Assembly (NCBI GenBank): GCA_002309295.1
Contig: DBXF01000017.1
Coordinates: forward strand, 9,972-42,932
Direction: 5' to 3'
Length of the DNA: 32,961 nucleotides
Origin: Bacteroidales bacterium UBA1219
GTDB taxonomy: Bacteria > Bacteroidota > Bacteroidia > Bacteroidales > P3
A model generated the notes under the pieces. It did not search any database, had not been told where the DNA came from, and saw nothing but the letters and a program-made list of their open reading frames with translations. Shown here one piece after another: positions 1-7,663 of this stretch (positions are counted from its first letter, which is position 1; each line of letters begins with the position of its first letter). The translations under genes were made by a program, and so were the position numbers.

Positions 1-50
1 GCGCTTGACTGGCAGTCAAGAGGTCATCGGTTCGATTCCGTTATACTCCA
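1..50 (+). tRNA. tRNA-Ala(GGC), 5' part cut off by window edge
   Basis: The window opens inside a tRNA. Bases 5-21 form a perfect 5-bp anticodon stem around a 7-base loop whose positions 34-36 read GGC, which is alanine. The T arm has the loop TTCGATT at 31-37. The 3' acceptor strand ATACTCC and discriminator A end at base 50. The CCA end is not encoded directly after base 50 (cgc follows), as is common in Bacteroidota. One oddity is a T-T mismatch in the T stem (ATCGG against CCGTT). The D arm and 5' acceptor strand lie outside the window, so the identity rests on the anticodon. Confidence 0.88.
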
Positions 51-72
51 CGCACCAATAAAAACAAAACAC

Positions 73-106
73 AAAGCGACCGCTCGAAAGAGGGTCGCTT
101 TTCTTT
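73..106. terminator. GNRA-loop hairpin terminator
   Basis: The arms AAAGCGACC and GGTCGCTTT enclose a second short stem, CTC-GAAA-GAG, capped by a GNRA tetraloop. T-rich sequence follows on the plus strand and A-rich sequence precedes the hairpin. It can therefore end the tRNA transcript and, read from the other side, the phosphohexomutase transcript. Confidence 0.8.
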
Positions 107-129
107 TTATCCTGTTTATCAGTGTCGCT

Positions 130-1869
130 TTATGCTAGTCCCAGCGAGGCTTTGATGGCTTCGATTTTCTGCGCAAGCATCTTGTTTGTCTTGTCGTAGT
201 CGGCAGCGCTGGCGAGGGGGGCCTTCACGCCGAAATAGAATTTGATCTTCGGCTCGGTGCCGGAGGGACGCACTGTTACCTTGCTTCCGTCGGCGGTGAA
301 GAACTGTAGCACGTCGCTCTTGGGCAGGTCGATGGGTTCGGCTTTGCCCGTAGCTTTGTCGGTGCTGAGAAGTGTGGAGTAGTCCTTTACGCAAACCACG
401 TCGGAGCCGGCGATTTTGGTCGGGGTGTTGTTGCGGAAATCGCACATCATCTGCTTAATCTCCTCGCTGCCCGACTTGCCTTTCTTGGTTATCGAAAGCA
501 GGTCTTCTTTATAGAAACCGTATTCCACATAGAGGTCGCACAGTATGTCGAAGAAAGTCTTGCCTTGGTCTTTGGCCCAGGCAGCAATTTCGGCAATCAT
601 GGTGCAGGCGCTCACGGCGTCCTTGTCGCGAACGAAGTCGCCGATAAGGTATCCGTAACTTTCCTCGCCGCCGCCGATGAATTTCTCGCGGCCTTCGAGT
701 TCGAGGATTTTGTTGCCGATGTATTTGAAACCTGTCAGCACGTCGTAGCTTTTCACGCCGTTTTTGCGGGCGATGTCGGCAAGGAGTTCGGAGGTTACGA
801 TGGTTTTCACGATATAGTCGTTGGACTGCTGCAGGCCGAGGCGTTTACGCTGCATAAGCAGGTAATAGATTAATATCGAGGCAGTTTGGTTGCCGTTGAG
901 GAGCATCCACTGTCCGTCGTTGCGTTTCACCGCCACTCCCACGCGGTCGGCGTCGGGGTCGGTGGCCATAACGATGTCGGCGTCGATGTCCTGCGCCAGT
1001 TTCATGGAGAGTTCCATGGCGGCTTTCTCCTCGGGATTGGGCGATTTGGTGGTGGGGAAATTGCCATCGGCAACAGCCTGTGGCTCAACGATATTCACGT
1101 TAGTGAAACCCATTTTGGCAAGAGCCTTGGGCACGAGGGTGATGCCGGTGCCGTGCAGTGGCGAATAAACTATTTTGAGGTCGTGCTGACGTTTCACCAC
1201 GTCGGGCATAATGCTGTTTTTCATCACTTTGTCGAGGTAGATGTCGTCGGTCTCCTTGCCTATGATCTGTATGTTTTTCTCGCCGCCTTCGGTTTTGATG
1301 TCTTCCAAAGCGGTGATTTTCAGAACTTCGTCGATAACGTTGGTGTCGTGCGGTGCCACGAGCTGACAGCCGTCGCTCCAGTAGGCTTTGTAGCCGTTGT
1401 ATTCCTTGGGATTGTGGCTGGCGGTAACCATCACACCGATGTTGCAACCGTAGTGCCTAACGGCAAACGAGAGTTCGGGGGTGGGACGCAAGTCTTCGAA
1501 CAGATACACTTTGAAACCGTTGGCGGCCAGCACCTTGGCGGTGATTTCGGCAAACTGGCGGCTGTTGTTGCGACTGTCGTGCGAAACGGCGGCCTTGGGT
1601 TGGGGAGTTCTGGTGCCGAGGTTTTTCAGCACGTAGTTGGCCAGGCCCTGGGTGGCCATAGCCACGGTGTAGCGGTTCATGCGGTTGGTGCCTATGCCCA
1701 TGATTCCACGCAGTCCGCCGGTGCCGAATTCAAGGTTTTTGTAGAAACTCTCGTTCAGCTCTTCGGGGTTTTCGGCCATCATTTTGCGGATTGCCGATTT
1801 TGTATCTTCGTCGTAATTGCCGTTAAGCCAAACATTTACGTTTTGTTCTGCGGTTTTGTCGAGTGCCAT
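130..1869 (-). CDS. Phosphoglucomutase/phosphomannomutase family (phospho-sugar mutase)
   Basis: A 579-residue alpha-D-phosphohexomutase that interconverts sugar 1- and 6-phosphates in the cytoplasm, feeding glycogen, cell-wall and polysaccharide precursors. All four family signatures are present. The phosphoserine loop TASHNP has the catalytic Ser at about 151. The Mg2+ loop DPDADR is at 304-309, the sugar-recognition loop GGGEESYG at 399-406, and the phosphate-binding RPSGTEP at 534-540. The length matches the long PgcA-type enzymes of Bacteroidota and Firmicutes. The ATG at 1869 gives a leader of about 37 nt behind a plausible promoter. Whether glucose or mannose phosphates are preferred cannot be read from sequence. 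It is monocistronic and diverges from the TerB-like gene. Confidence 0.95.
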   Translation of the reverse strand: MALDKTAEQNVNVWLNGNYDEDTKSAIRKMMAENPEELNESFYKNLEFGTGGLRGIMGIGTNRMNRYTVAMATQGLANYVLKNLGTRTPQPKAAVSHDSRNNSRQFAEITAKVLAANGFKVYLFEDLRPTPELSFAVRHYGCNIGVMVTASHNPKEYNGYKAYWSDGCQLVAPHDTNVIDEVLKITALEDIKTEGGEKNIQIIGKETDDIYLDKVMKNSIMPDVVKRQHDLKIVYSPLHGTGITLVPKALAKMGFTNVNIVEPQAVADGNFPTTKSPNPEEKAAMELSMKLAQDIDADIVMATDPDADRVGVAVKRNDGQWMLLNGNQTASILIYYLLMQRKRLGLQQSNDYIVKTIVTSELLADIARKNGVKSYDVLTGFKYIGNKILELEGREKFIGGGEESYGYLIGDFVRDKDAVSACTMIAEIAAWAKDQGKTFFDILCDLYVEYGFYKEDLLSITKKGKSGSEEIKQMMCDFRNNTPTKIAGSDVVCVKDYSTLLSTDKATGKAEPIDLPKSDVLQFFTADGSKVTVRPSGTEPKIKFYFGVKAPLASAADYDKTNKMLAQKIEAIKASLGLA

Positions 1870-1912
1870 AGTGATATGTGTTTGTTTTTTAAACGTCTTG
1901 ATTTTGAAACAA

Positions 1913-1944
1913 CAAAGTTCGTATTTTTTTGCGAAAAAAGCAAA
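1913..1944 (-). promoter_or_regulatory. Bacteroidota-type promoter for the phosphohexomutase gene
   Basis: Read on the minus strand, TTTG (1944-1941) is followed after 20 nt by GAACTTTG (1920-1913). That differs from the TAnnTTTG consensus at one position. A start about 7 nt downstream gives a leader of roughly 37 nt. Confidence 0.5.
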
Positions 1945-1982
1945 TGAAATTTCAGTTTATAAGAAAAAAACGAATTTTAACA

Positions 1983-2013
1983 TTTGTTTTTCGACAGAAA
2001 AATCGTAATTTTG
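1983..2013 (+). promoter_or_regulatory. Bacteroidota-type promoter for the TerB-like gene
   Basis: TTTG at 1983-1986, a 19-nt spacer, then TAATTTTG at 2006-2013, a perfect TAnnTTTG box. It lies 42 nt before the ATG at 2055. This excludes the upstream in-frame ATG at 1929, which would precede the promoter. Confidence 0.8.
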
Positions 2014-2054
2014 CAAAATCAAAATTTGAATATAAGATTGAAAAAACGGTAACA

Positions 2055-2381
2055 ATGACACTCAACAAAACACAATTTGAAACCATTCTGCTGCTTTATG
2101 TAGCCAATGTCGACGGCCAACTGCATGCCAACGAACTAGAACTGATAATGAGCAAAACAGCCCCAGACGAGTATGCTCAGACAAAGAAAATGTTCGACAA
2201 AATGGGCGATTTGGAGATTCTTGATTGCATACGTGAAAATAAAAAACAGTTTGCCGCCACCGATGCCGAGCGTCAGCAGTTGCTTGACGAGCTGAAAAAA
2301 ATGATGGGTGCCGACAACCGCAAAACTCCTATGGAAGTGCGTTTGTATAAGTCCATCGAAAAGATTTTGTGTCAGGAATAA
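2055..2381 (+). CDS. Small helical protein, TerB-like
   Basis: A 108-residue, highly charged, apparently all-helical protein with no signal peptide or membrane segment. The stretch VANVDGQLHANELELI (about 16-31) resembles the metal-binding acidic helix-loop (xxxDGxxxxxE) of TerB/DjlA-type domains. The downstream ELKKMMG and YKSIEKIL segments look like the remaining helices of that bundle. TerB-like domains occur in tellurite-resistance and membrane-stress systems, but no ter genes are near, so no role is assigned. The ATG at 2055 was chosen because a perfect promoter ends at 2013. A hairpin terminator follows 20 nt after the stop. The family call is from motif memory only. Confidence 0.7.
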   Translation: MTLNKTQFETILLLYVANVDGQLHANELELIMSKTAPDEYAQTKKMFDKMGDLEILDCIRENKKQFAATDAERQQLLDELKKMMGADNRKTPMEVRLYKSIEKILCQE

Positions 2382-2400
2382 ATTTCTGATATACAGTATT

Positions 2401-2437
2401 TGATGGTTGCCAGAAGCATACGACAACCATCATTTTT
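2401..2437 (+). terminator. Rho-independent terminator after the TerB-like gene
   Basis: Perfect 9-bp arms TGATGGTTG (2401-2409) and CAACCATCA (2424-2432) enclose a 14-nt loop and are followed by TTTTT. The hairpin sits between two convergent genes. Confidence 0.75.
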
Positions 2438-2482
2438 CCAAATCTCACTTTATTTGGTGCGGGAAATATCTCCCGAACACCA

Positions 2483-3649
2483 TTAAAACGCTGCGGCGAT
2501 GCGTTCCAGCGCTTGGCCGAGCACAGCACGTGGACATCCTATGTTGAGGCGGAAAAAGCCTTTGTACTGCTCGCCGCCAAAGGTATAGCCGTCGTTAAGA
2601 GCCACCATGGCAACCTCGAGTAGACGACGTTTTATCTCCTCGTAGTTAAATCCCGTGGGACGAAAATCGATCCACACCAGAAACGACGCTTCGGGGCGCA
2701 TGGCCACCACTGCGGGCAGATTTTTGTTCAAGAAGTCGATGGTGAATTCCACGTTGCCGGCAATATATTCCCGCGCCTGCAAAAGCCAGTCGTCGCCGTG
2801 GCGGTAGGCGGCTTCGGCGGCGGTGTAGGCGAACACGTTGCCGTTGGCCACCTCGTAGCCGTCGAGGTAACCGAAATAGGTGTTGCGCAGAGCTTCGTCG
2901 GGGATGTAGGCCACGGAGCTGCCCATGCCCGCTATGTTGAAAGTCTTGCTCGGAGCCACAAAGGTGATGGTGTTGCCCTTGGCCTCGGGCGAAACGGTGG
3001 TAAACGAGGTGTGCTTGTAGCCGGGCAGAACAAGGTCGGCGTGGATTTCGTCGGAGATGACTATGGTTCCGGTTTTGCGGCAGATGGCGTCGATACGCTT
3101 GAGGTCGTCGCGGTTCCACACCGTGCCGCCGGGATTGTGGGGGTTGGAGAGCAGAAGCAGTTTGCAGTCGCGCGCCTTTTTCTCAAAATCGTCGAAATCG
3201 ATGGCGAAACGTCCTTCGACGGTTTTCAGCGGACTGCATACCAAACGGCGTTTGGCGTAAGTCGGCAGGTCGATAAAAGGCGGGTAAACGGGAGTCATTA
3301 TAAGTATGCCGTCCTCTTTTTCGGTGAAAGCCTGAATGGCAAAGGCGATGGCGGCCACTATGCCGGGCACGTAGTGCAGTTCGTTTTTCTGTGCCGACAC
3401 GGAGTAATGTCGTGCCAGCCAGCCGGTTATCGCCTCAAAGTAAGAGTCGGAGCCGAAGGTGTAGGCCAAGACCTCGTGGTTGCAACGCTCCTTGATGGCG
3501 TCAATGACGAAGTCGGGCGAGCGGAAGTCCATATCCGCCACCCACATAGGCATAAGGTCGTTGGTGCCGAAAATACGGTCCATCATATCGTGCTTGACGC
3601 AGGAAGTGCCCCTGCGTTCGATAATTTCGTCGAAATTGTATTTTTTCAT
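2483..3649 (-). CDS. PatB/MalY-family PLP-dependent C-S lyase (cystathionine beta-lyase-like aminotransferase)
   Basis: A 388-residue fold-type I PLP enzyme, the usual PatB/MalY length. The N-terminal MKKYNFDEIIERRGT is typical of the family. It is followed by MWVADMDF (35-42), SNPHNPGG (168-175), SDEIHADL (199-206) and the Schiff-base lysine in APSKTFNIAG (Lys235). Family members split cystathionine, cysteine or other thioethers into a thiol, pyruvate and ammonia; some also act as aminotransferases. The ORF is open 10 codons further (to 3679). The start at 3649 was preferred because it matches the family N-terminus. It is monocistronic, with no sulfur-metabolism neighbours to narrow the substrate. 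Confidence 0.9.
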   Translation of the reverse strand: MKKYNFDEIIERRGTSCVKHDMMDRIFGTNDLMPMWVADMDFRSPDFVIDAIKERCNHEVLAYTFGSDSYFEAITGWLARHYSVSAQKNELHYVPGIVAAIAFAIQAFTEKEDGILIMTPVYPPFIDLPTYAKRRLVCSPLKTVEGRFAIDFDDFEKKARDCKLLLLSNPHNPGGTVWNRDDLKRIDAICRKTGTIVISDEIHADLVLPGYKHTSFTTVSPEAKGNTITFVAPSKTFNIAGMGSSVAYIPDEALRNTYFGYLDGYEVANGNVFAYTAAEAAYRHGDDWLLQAREYIAGNVEFTIDFLNKNLPAVVAMRPEASFLVWIDFRPTGFNYEEIKRRLLEVAMVALNDGYTFGGEQYKGFFRLNIGCPRAVLGQALERIAAAF

Positions 3650-3686
3650 TGTATGAATGGTGTCGTTTTTGTTAAACATTAAAGTG

Positions 3687-3694
3687 CAAATTTA
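3687..3694 (-). promoter_or_regulatory. -7 box for the PatB-like gene
   Basis: A perfect TAnnTTTG box (TAAATTTG) read on the minus strand, about 38 nt before the start at 3649. No TTTG lies at the right distance upstream; the nearest is 12 nt away. The assignment is therefore weaker than for the two-box promoters. If real, it argues against the 3679 start. Confidence 0.45.
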
Positions 3695-3808
3695 TTACTT
3701 TTTTGCCAAATGTATAGAAAAAAGATGAGATTTGGCAAGGAAAAATGTTGTTTTCGCAAGGACAAGCGAATAAAAACAGAAAGGGGAAGCACCCGCACTT
3801 AAACATTG

Positions 3809-4396
3809 TTATTCATCTTTCTCCGGTAGTGGCACATAATCTTCGCTTCCTTTTTTTACAGCTTTGAAACTGTAGTTGCTTGCGAAAGGCTGAAAATAAT
3901 AATTCCCGTCGGGGGTAACGAAACTTACATTGTCGTATTCATCATCATCTTTGTCCACGTATATCATCACAGTTTGGTTGCTGAAAGGCTGCACTTCGTT
4001 GTTAAGTTTAACCTCGCCAAAAGGATACCAGCCACGTACTTTGAACAGTTGGTTTTTATCGGAATACACAAGATAATTAACCCATAAACAGAAGTGGTAA
4101 TAGTTGATGGTAGGGATGAGAGTCAGACTAAAGCAATCGTCTTTCTTTGTGACAGTAGCGTTTTGTGCCCAATCTTCACCATACATTTGGGCAAAGTCCC
4201 TCAAGGCAGTTGTCAATTGGTTAATATCCATATCATACACACGAATCACACGCTCGCCGGAAGACATTGTAACTTCCTCTAATTCTGCCGCTTTTCCATT
4301 GAATTTCCCGCATCGGGCAAGACAAACAGTAATAATAATAATTCCTGCAAGAACTAAAGCATAAATAATCATTTCTATAGTGGTTTTATGATTCAT
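3809..4396 (-). CDS. Hypothetical membrane-anchored protein
   Basis: A 195-residue protein I do not recognise. A single hydrophobic segment near the N-terminus (about 9-27, IIYALVLAGIIIITVCLARC) should anchor it in the inner membrane or act as an uncleaved signal. The cysteine at the end of this segment (in LARCGK) is not a convincing lipobox. The rest is soluble, rich in Tyr, Asp and aromatic residues, with beta-like alternation. It ends in a charged tail. The frame is open 29 codons upstream. A perfect two-box promoter at 4418-4448 gives a transcript starting near 4411, so the ATG at 4396 is the only start that fits. It diverges from the deaminase gene and has no operon partner. Confidence 0.8.
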   Translation of the reverse strand: MNHKTTIEMIIYALVLAGIIIITVCLARCGKFNGKAAELEEVTMSSGERVIRVYDMDINQLTTALRDFAQMYGEDWAQNATVTKKDDCFSLTLIPTINYYHFCLWVNYLVYSDKNQLFKVRGWYPFGEVKLNNEVQPFSNQTVMIYVDKDDDEYDNVSFVTPDGNYYFQPFASNYSFKAVKKGSEDYVPLPEKDE

Positions 4397-4417
4397 GTTT
4401 TGGCGGTTTTGTAACTG

Positions 4418-4448
4418 CAAAATTACGAAAAATATATCATTTGGCAAA
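4418..4448 (-). promoter_or_regulatory. Bacteroidota-type promoter for the membrane-anchored hypothetical
   Basis: On the minus strand, TTTG (4448-4445), a 19-nt spacer and TAATTTTG (4425-4418) form a consensus promoter. The ATG follows 21 nt downstream, which fixes the start of that gene. Confidence 0.85.
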
Positions 4449-4485
4449 ATATTCCACAAAGGATTTACAGAATATGATTGCAAGA

Positions 4486-4518
4486 GTTCACCAATCGGTG
4501 GTCCACCAACTGGTGAAC
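4486..4518. repeat. Nested palindrome in a divergent intergenic region
   Basis: A 33-bp dyad has outer arms GTTCACCA (4486-4493) and TGGTGAAC (4511-4518) and inner arms GGTGG and CCACC around a central T. Each half is itself a small palindrome (CACC-aatc-GGTG and CACCA-ac-TGGTG). The strand can therefore fold as one long hairpin or two small ones. It lies between the divergent genes at 4396 and 4658, behind the -33 box of the left gene. Confidence 0.75.
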
Positions 4519-4614
4519 CGTCATAAACTATTGTTAATCAAGGAATAATGTTTTGCAATTTGCGGTTTTTGCACCAAGAGAAAACGAACATCCCCCAATC
4601 CCGTTTTTTTTTCG

Positions 4615-4622
4615 TATATTTG
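4615..4622 (+). promoter_or_regulatory. -7 box for the SAH/MTA-type deaminase gene
   Basis: A perfect TATATTTG box lies 36 nt before the ATG at 4658, directly after a T-tract. No TTTG is seen at the expected upstream distance. It places the transcript start downstream of the longer in-frame start at 4553. Confidence 0.6.
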
Positions 4623-4657
4623 CAAAACTTTTTCACACCATTAAAACATTGAAAACA

Positions 4658-5920
4658 ATGAGCATACTTATCAAAAACGTACTTCTCGACGACAAAAAAA
4701 CCGACATCCTTGTGGAAGGCAACCGCATCGTCAAAATCGCCGCTGGCATTGAGACTCCGTCCGCCGACTGCGAGGTGATAAACGCCGAAGGCATGGCCGC
4801 GCTGCCCACTTTCGTGAATATGCACACCCACATCCCCATGACGCTTTTCCGCGGCTACGGCGACGACCTGCCCTTGCAGGAATGGCTCAACACCAAAATA
4901 TGGCCCAACGAGAAAAACCTTGACGAGGAAATTATCTACTGGGGCACCCAACTGGGTTGCCTCGAGATGATAAAAACGGGCACCACCTGTTTCAGCGACA
5001 TGTATTTCTTCTTGCCGCAAGAGGCTAAGGCTGTGAAAGATATGGGAATACGCGCTGTGCTGGGCCTCACCCTTTTCGACGGCTGCAACTCCGACAACCT
5101 GCCCAACGTTAAAAAAGAGCTTGAGCAGTTCGAACAAACCCTCGCCCTTGCCGACGACCACGTGCAGTTCGCCCTATCCCCCCACGCTCCCTACACCGTT
5201 TCCGGTGCCTCGTACCAATATATAAAGGCCTACGCTAAAGAACGTAACCTACTGATGCACACCCATGTAGCCGAGACTCAGGGCGAGGTGGACAACACCC
5301 TCCGCGATTTCGGCCTCACCCCCGTGCAGCACCTCCACAAATGGAACGCTTTGGATGAGCGCTCCACCCTTGCGCACTGCGTATATCTTACCGACGACGA
5401 CATAAAAATCCTTGCCGACACCGGCGCCACCGTCACCCACAATCCCAACTCCAACCTCAAACTCGGCTCGGGACTCGAATTCCGCTATCCCGAACTGGTG
5501 AAAGCCGGCGTCAACGTAACCCTCGGCACCGACGGCTGTTCCTCGTCGAACAACCTCGACATGCGCGAGGCCGTGAAAGTGGCAAGTTTCTTGCAGAAAG
5601 GCCGTACCAAGGAACCTACCGTGATGCCCACCTCCGAAGCCCTCGCCATTGCCACGGTGAACGGAGCCAAAGTGCTGGGACTCAATATGGGCCGTGTGGC
5701 CGAAGGCTGTCTAGCCGACTTCGTTCTGGTCAACCTCAACACACCTGCCTTCACCCCCAACCACAACACCCTCAGCAACTGGATCTACGCCGCCGACAGC
5801 AGCGTGATAGACACCCTTTTCTGCGATGGCAAGATACTGATGCGCAACCACCATGTGGAGGGCGAGGAAGAGATTATGGCCCAAGCTATCAAAATGGCGA
5901 AAAAACTTATAAAAGTATAA
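4658..5920 (+). CDS. Amidohydrolase, S-adenosylhomocysteine/5'-methylthioadenosine deaminase type
   Basis: A 420-residue metal-dependent hydrolase of the TrzA/SsnA/MtaD branch of the amidohydrolase superfamily. Metal ligands are visible as HTHIP (His56, His58), HTHVAET (201-207, with His201/203 and Glu206), His240 in LAHCVY, and Asp292 in GTDGCSSSNN. The GTDGxxSNNxxDM pattern and length fit SAH/MTA deaminases, which turn SAH or methylthioadenosine into the inosyl compound in methyl-cycle recycling. Other adenosine- or guanine-type substrates are possible, since this branch is promiscuous. The frame is open 35 codons upstream, but the -7 box at 4615-4622 supports ATG 4658. The next gene follows after 85 nt on the same strand. 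Confidence 0.88.
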   Translation: MSILIKNVLLDDKKTDILVEGNRIVKIAAGIETPSADCEVINAEGMAALPTFVNMHTHIPMTLFRGYGDDLPLQEWLNTKIWPNEKNLDEEIIYWGTQLGCLEMIKTGTTCFSDMYFFLPQEAKAVKDMGIRAVLGLTLFDGCNSDNLPNVKKELEQFEQTLALADDHVQFALSPHAPYTVSGASYQYIKAYAKERNLLMHTHVAETQGEVDNTLRDFGLTPVQHLHKWNALDERSTLAHCVYLTDDDIKILADTGATVTHNPNSNLKLGSGLEFRYPELVKAGVNVTLGTDGCSSSNNLDMREAVKVASFLQKGRTKEPTVMPTSEALAIATVNGAKVLGLNMGRVAEGCLADFVLVNLNTPAFTPNHNTLSNWIYAADSSVIDTLFCDGKILMRNHHVEGEEEIMAQAIKMAKKLIKV

Positions 5921-5924
5921 ATAA

Positions 5925-5943
5925 TTTCTGCCTAAGGCAGAAA
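5925..5943 (+). terminator. Short hairpin after the deaminase gene
   Basis: A perfect 8-bp stem, TTTCTGCC and GGCAGAAA, with a 3-nt loop TAA starts 5 nt after the stop codon. No T-tract follows, so it may stabilise the 3' end or be a partial terminator, leaving read-through into the next gene possible. Confidence 0.4.
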
Positions 5944-6005
5944 AATCTACAAGATTTACAAGATCTCTTGAGCCGAAGGCGAAAAGGAGAAAAAAATATA
6001 TAAAG

Positions 6006-7622
6006 GTGTTATATATCAGAAAAATAGGATTGGCAACATTTCTGCTACTAATGGTTGCCTGCGGCACTTCCGACCGCAACAGCGACAAGCAGATTTTCCG
6101 TTACAACGAGTCGGCGGGCATAGCCTCGCTCGACCCCGCTTTTGCCAAGGACCAGGCCATGATTTGGGCCTCGCAGCAGCTCTTCAACGGCCTGATACAG
6201 CTCGACACCGACCTCACCGTGCAGCCCGCCATAGCCAAACGATGGGAGATCTCCGCCGACGGCCTCACCTACACCTTCATCCTCCGCAGCGACGTGTATT
6301 TCCATCGCAACGCCTGTTTTGCCGACGGCCGTCGCAAGGTGGTGGCCTCCGATTTCGTTTACAGTTTCAACCGCATCGTTGACGAGAAAGTGGCCTCGCC
6401 GGGACGCTGGATTTTCGACAACGTGGCCGTTACCGATGGCAGTTACGCCTTCTCAGCCCCCAACGACACCACTTTCGTGGTAACACTGAAACAGCCTTTC
6501 GCCCCCTTCCTCGGGATGATGGGGATGCCCTACTGCTCGGTGGTTCCGCACGAAGCGGTGGAACACTACGGCGCCGACTTCCGTCAGAATCCCGTGGGCA
6601 CGGGTCCCTTCCGTTTCCAGAAATGGAAAGAGGGCGTGAAACTCGTCCTGCAACGAAACCCCAACTATTTCGAACGCGACGACGAGGGTAACCGTCTGCC
6701 ATACCTCGACGCCATTGCCGTCACCTTTATCGTTGACAAACAGACTGTGTTTCTGGAGTTTGTGAAAGGCAACCTTGATTTTATGAACTCCCTTGACGCC
6801 AGCTACAAAGACGAGCTGCTTACGCGTACCGGACAGCTGCGCGAGAAATACGCCGAAAGTATCGACATGGTGTCGCTGCCGTTCCTCAACACCGAATATC
6901 TCGGTTTCCAGATGGAGAAAAACAGCTCCGTGCTGAAAGACAAACGCGTGCGGCAGGCCATCAACTGCGCTTTCGACCGACGCAAGATGATGAAATACCT
7001 GCGCAACAACGTGGGACTGCCAGGCTGCTACGGCTTTATCCCCGCCGGGCTGCCGGGTTTCGACACCACTGCCGGCTACGAGTACGACCTTCCGAGGGCC
7101 AAACGTCTGCTTGCCGAAGCGGGTTATCCCAACGGCAAAGGCCTGCCAACGCTCACACTGTCAACTACTTCGTCGTACCTCGATTTGTGCAAGTACGTGC
7201 AGCAGCAGCTGGGACTGGCGGGAATCAAGACCGAAATCGATGTGAATCCTCCGGGAGCTTTGCGCGAACAGATAGCCCAGTCGAAGGTGCAGTGGTTCCG
7301 TGGCTCGTGGATTGCCGACTACCCCGACGCGGAAAACTACCTCTCGCTATTCTACAGCAAGAATTTCTGTCCGCAGGGTCCCAACTACACACATTTCAAC
7401 AGCAAGGAGTTCGACAGGCTGTACCTGCAGTCGAAAGCCGAGACCAACGACTCGGTGCGCGCCGAGCTGTACAAACGTATGAACGCCATAGTCATTGACG
7501 AAGCCCCCGTGGTGGTGCTGTACTACGACCAGATTCTGCATTTCACCCACAAAAACGTGAAAGGCCTCCGCAGCAACGCCATGAACGCCCTCGACCTTAG
7601 AAGGGTGAAAATTGAGAATTGA
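6006..7622 (+). CDS. Oligopeptide ABC transporter substrate-binding lipoprotein (SBP family 5)
   Basis: A 538-residue family 5 solute-binding protein (DppA/OppA/NikA fold). The N-terminus has two positive residues, a hydrophobic core and the lipobox LMVAC, so Cys19 should be lipidated after export. Family hallmarks follow: LDPAFAKDQ, AIAKRWEISADGLTYTFILR, DFVYSFNRI, and GTGPFRFQKW before the ligand-cleft region. The start is GTG (6006). No in-frame ATG precedes the signal peptide, and an AAGGAG stretch sits 16 nt upstream, a rather long spacing. No permease or ATPase genes are near, so it is an orphan binding protein whose transporter must be encoded elsewhere. Peptides are the default substrate. 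Confidence 0.9.
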   Translation: MLYIRKIGLATFLLLMVACGTSDRNSDKQIFRYNESAGIASLDPAFAKDQAMIWASQQLFNGLIQLDTDLTVQPAIAKRWEISADGLTYTFILRSDVYFHRNACFADGRRKVVASDFVYSFNRIVDEKVASPGRWIFDNVAVTDGSYAFSAPNDTTFVVTLKQPFAPFLGMMGMPYCSVVPHEAVEHYGADFRQNPVGTGPFRFQKWKEGVKLVLQRNPNYFERDDEGNRLPYLDAIAVTFIVDKQTVFLEFVKGNLDFMNSLDASYKDELLTRTGQLREKYAESIDMVSLPFLNTEYLGFQMEKNSSVLKDKRVRQAINCAFDRRKMMKYLRNNVGLPGCYGFIPAGLPGFDTTAGYEYDLPRAKRLLAEAGYPNGKGLPTLTLSTTSSYLDLCKYVQQQLGLAGIKTEIDVNPPGALREQIAQSKVQWFRGSWIADYPDAENYLSLFYSKNFCPQGPNYTHFNSKEFDRLYLQSKAETNDSVRAELYKRMNAIVIDEAPVVVLYYDQILHFTHKNVKGLRSNAMNALDLRRVKIEN

Positions 7623-7650
7623 AAGTTGAAAGTTTTTAGTTGAAAGTTAA
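7611..7650 (+). repeat. Short A/T-rich repeat overlapping a stop codon
   Basis: The units ATTGAGA, ATTGAAAG, TTGAAAG and TTGAAAG form an imperfect run covering the last codons and stop of the binding-protein gene and the spacer that follows. Such runs are common low-complexity filler in these genomes. Confidence 0.5.
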
Positions 7651-7663
7651 AACAAAAAAAGAT

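Noticed and set aside
886..1947. 353-codon open frame opposite the phosphohexomutase gene
   Set aside because: Antisense shadow of a conserved enzyme; no motif, and biased composition.
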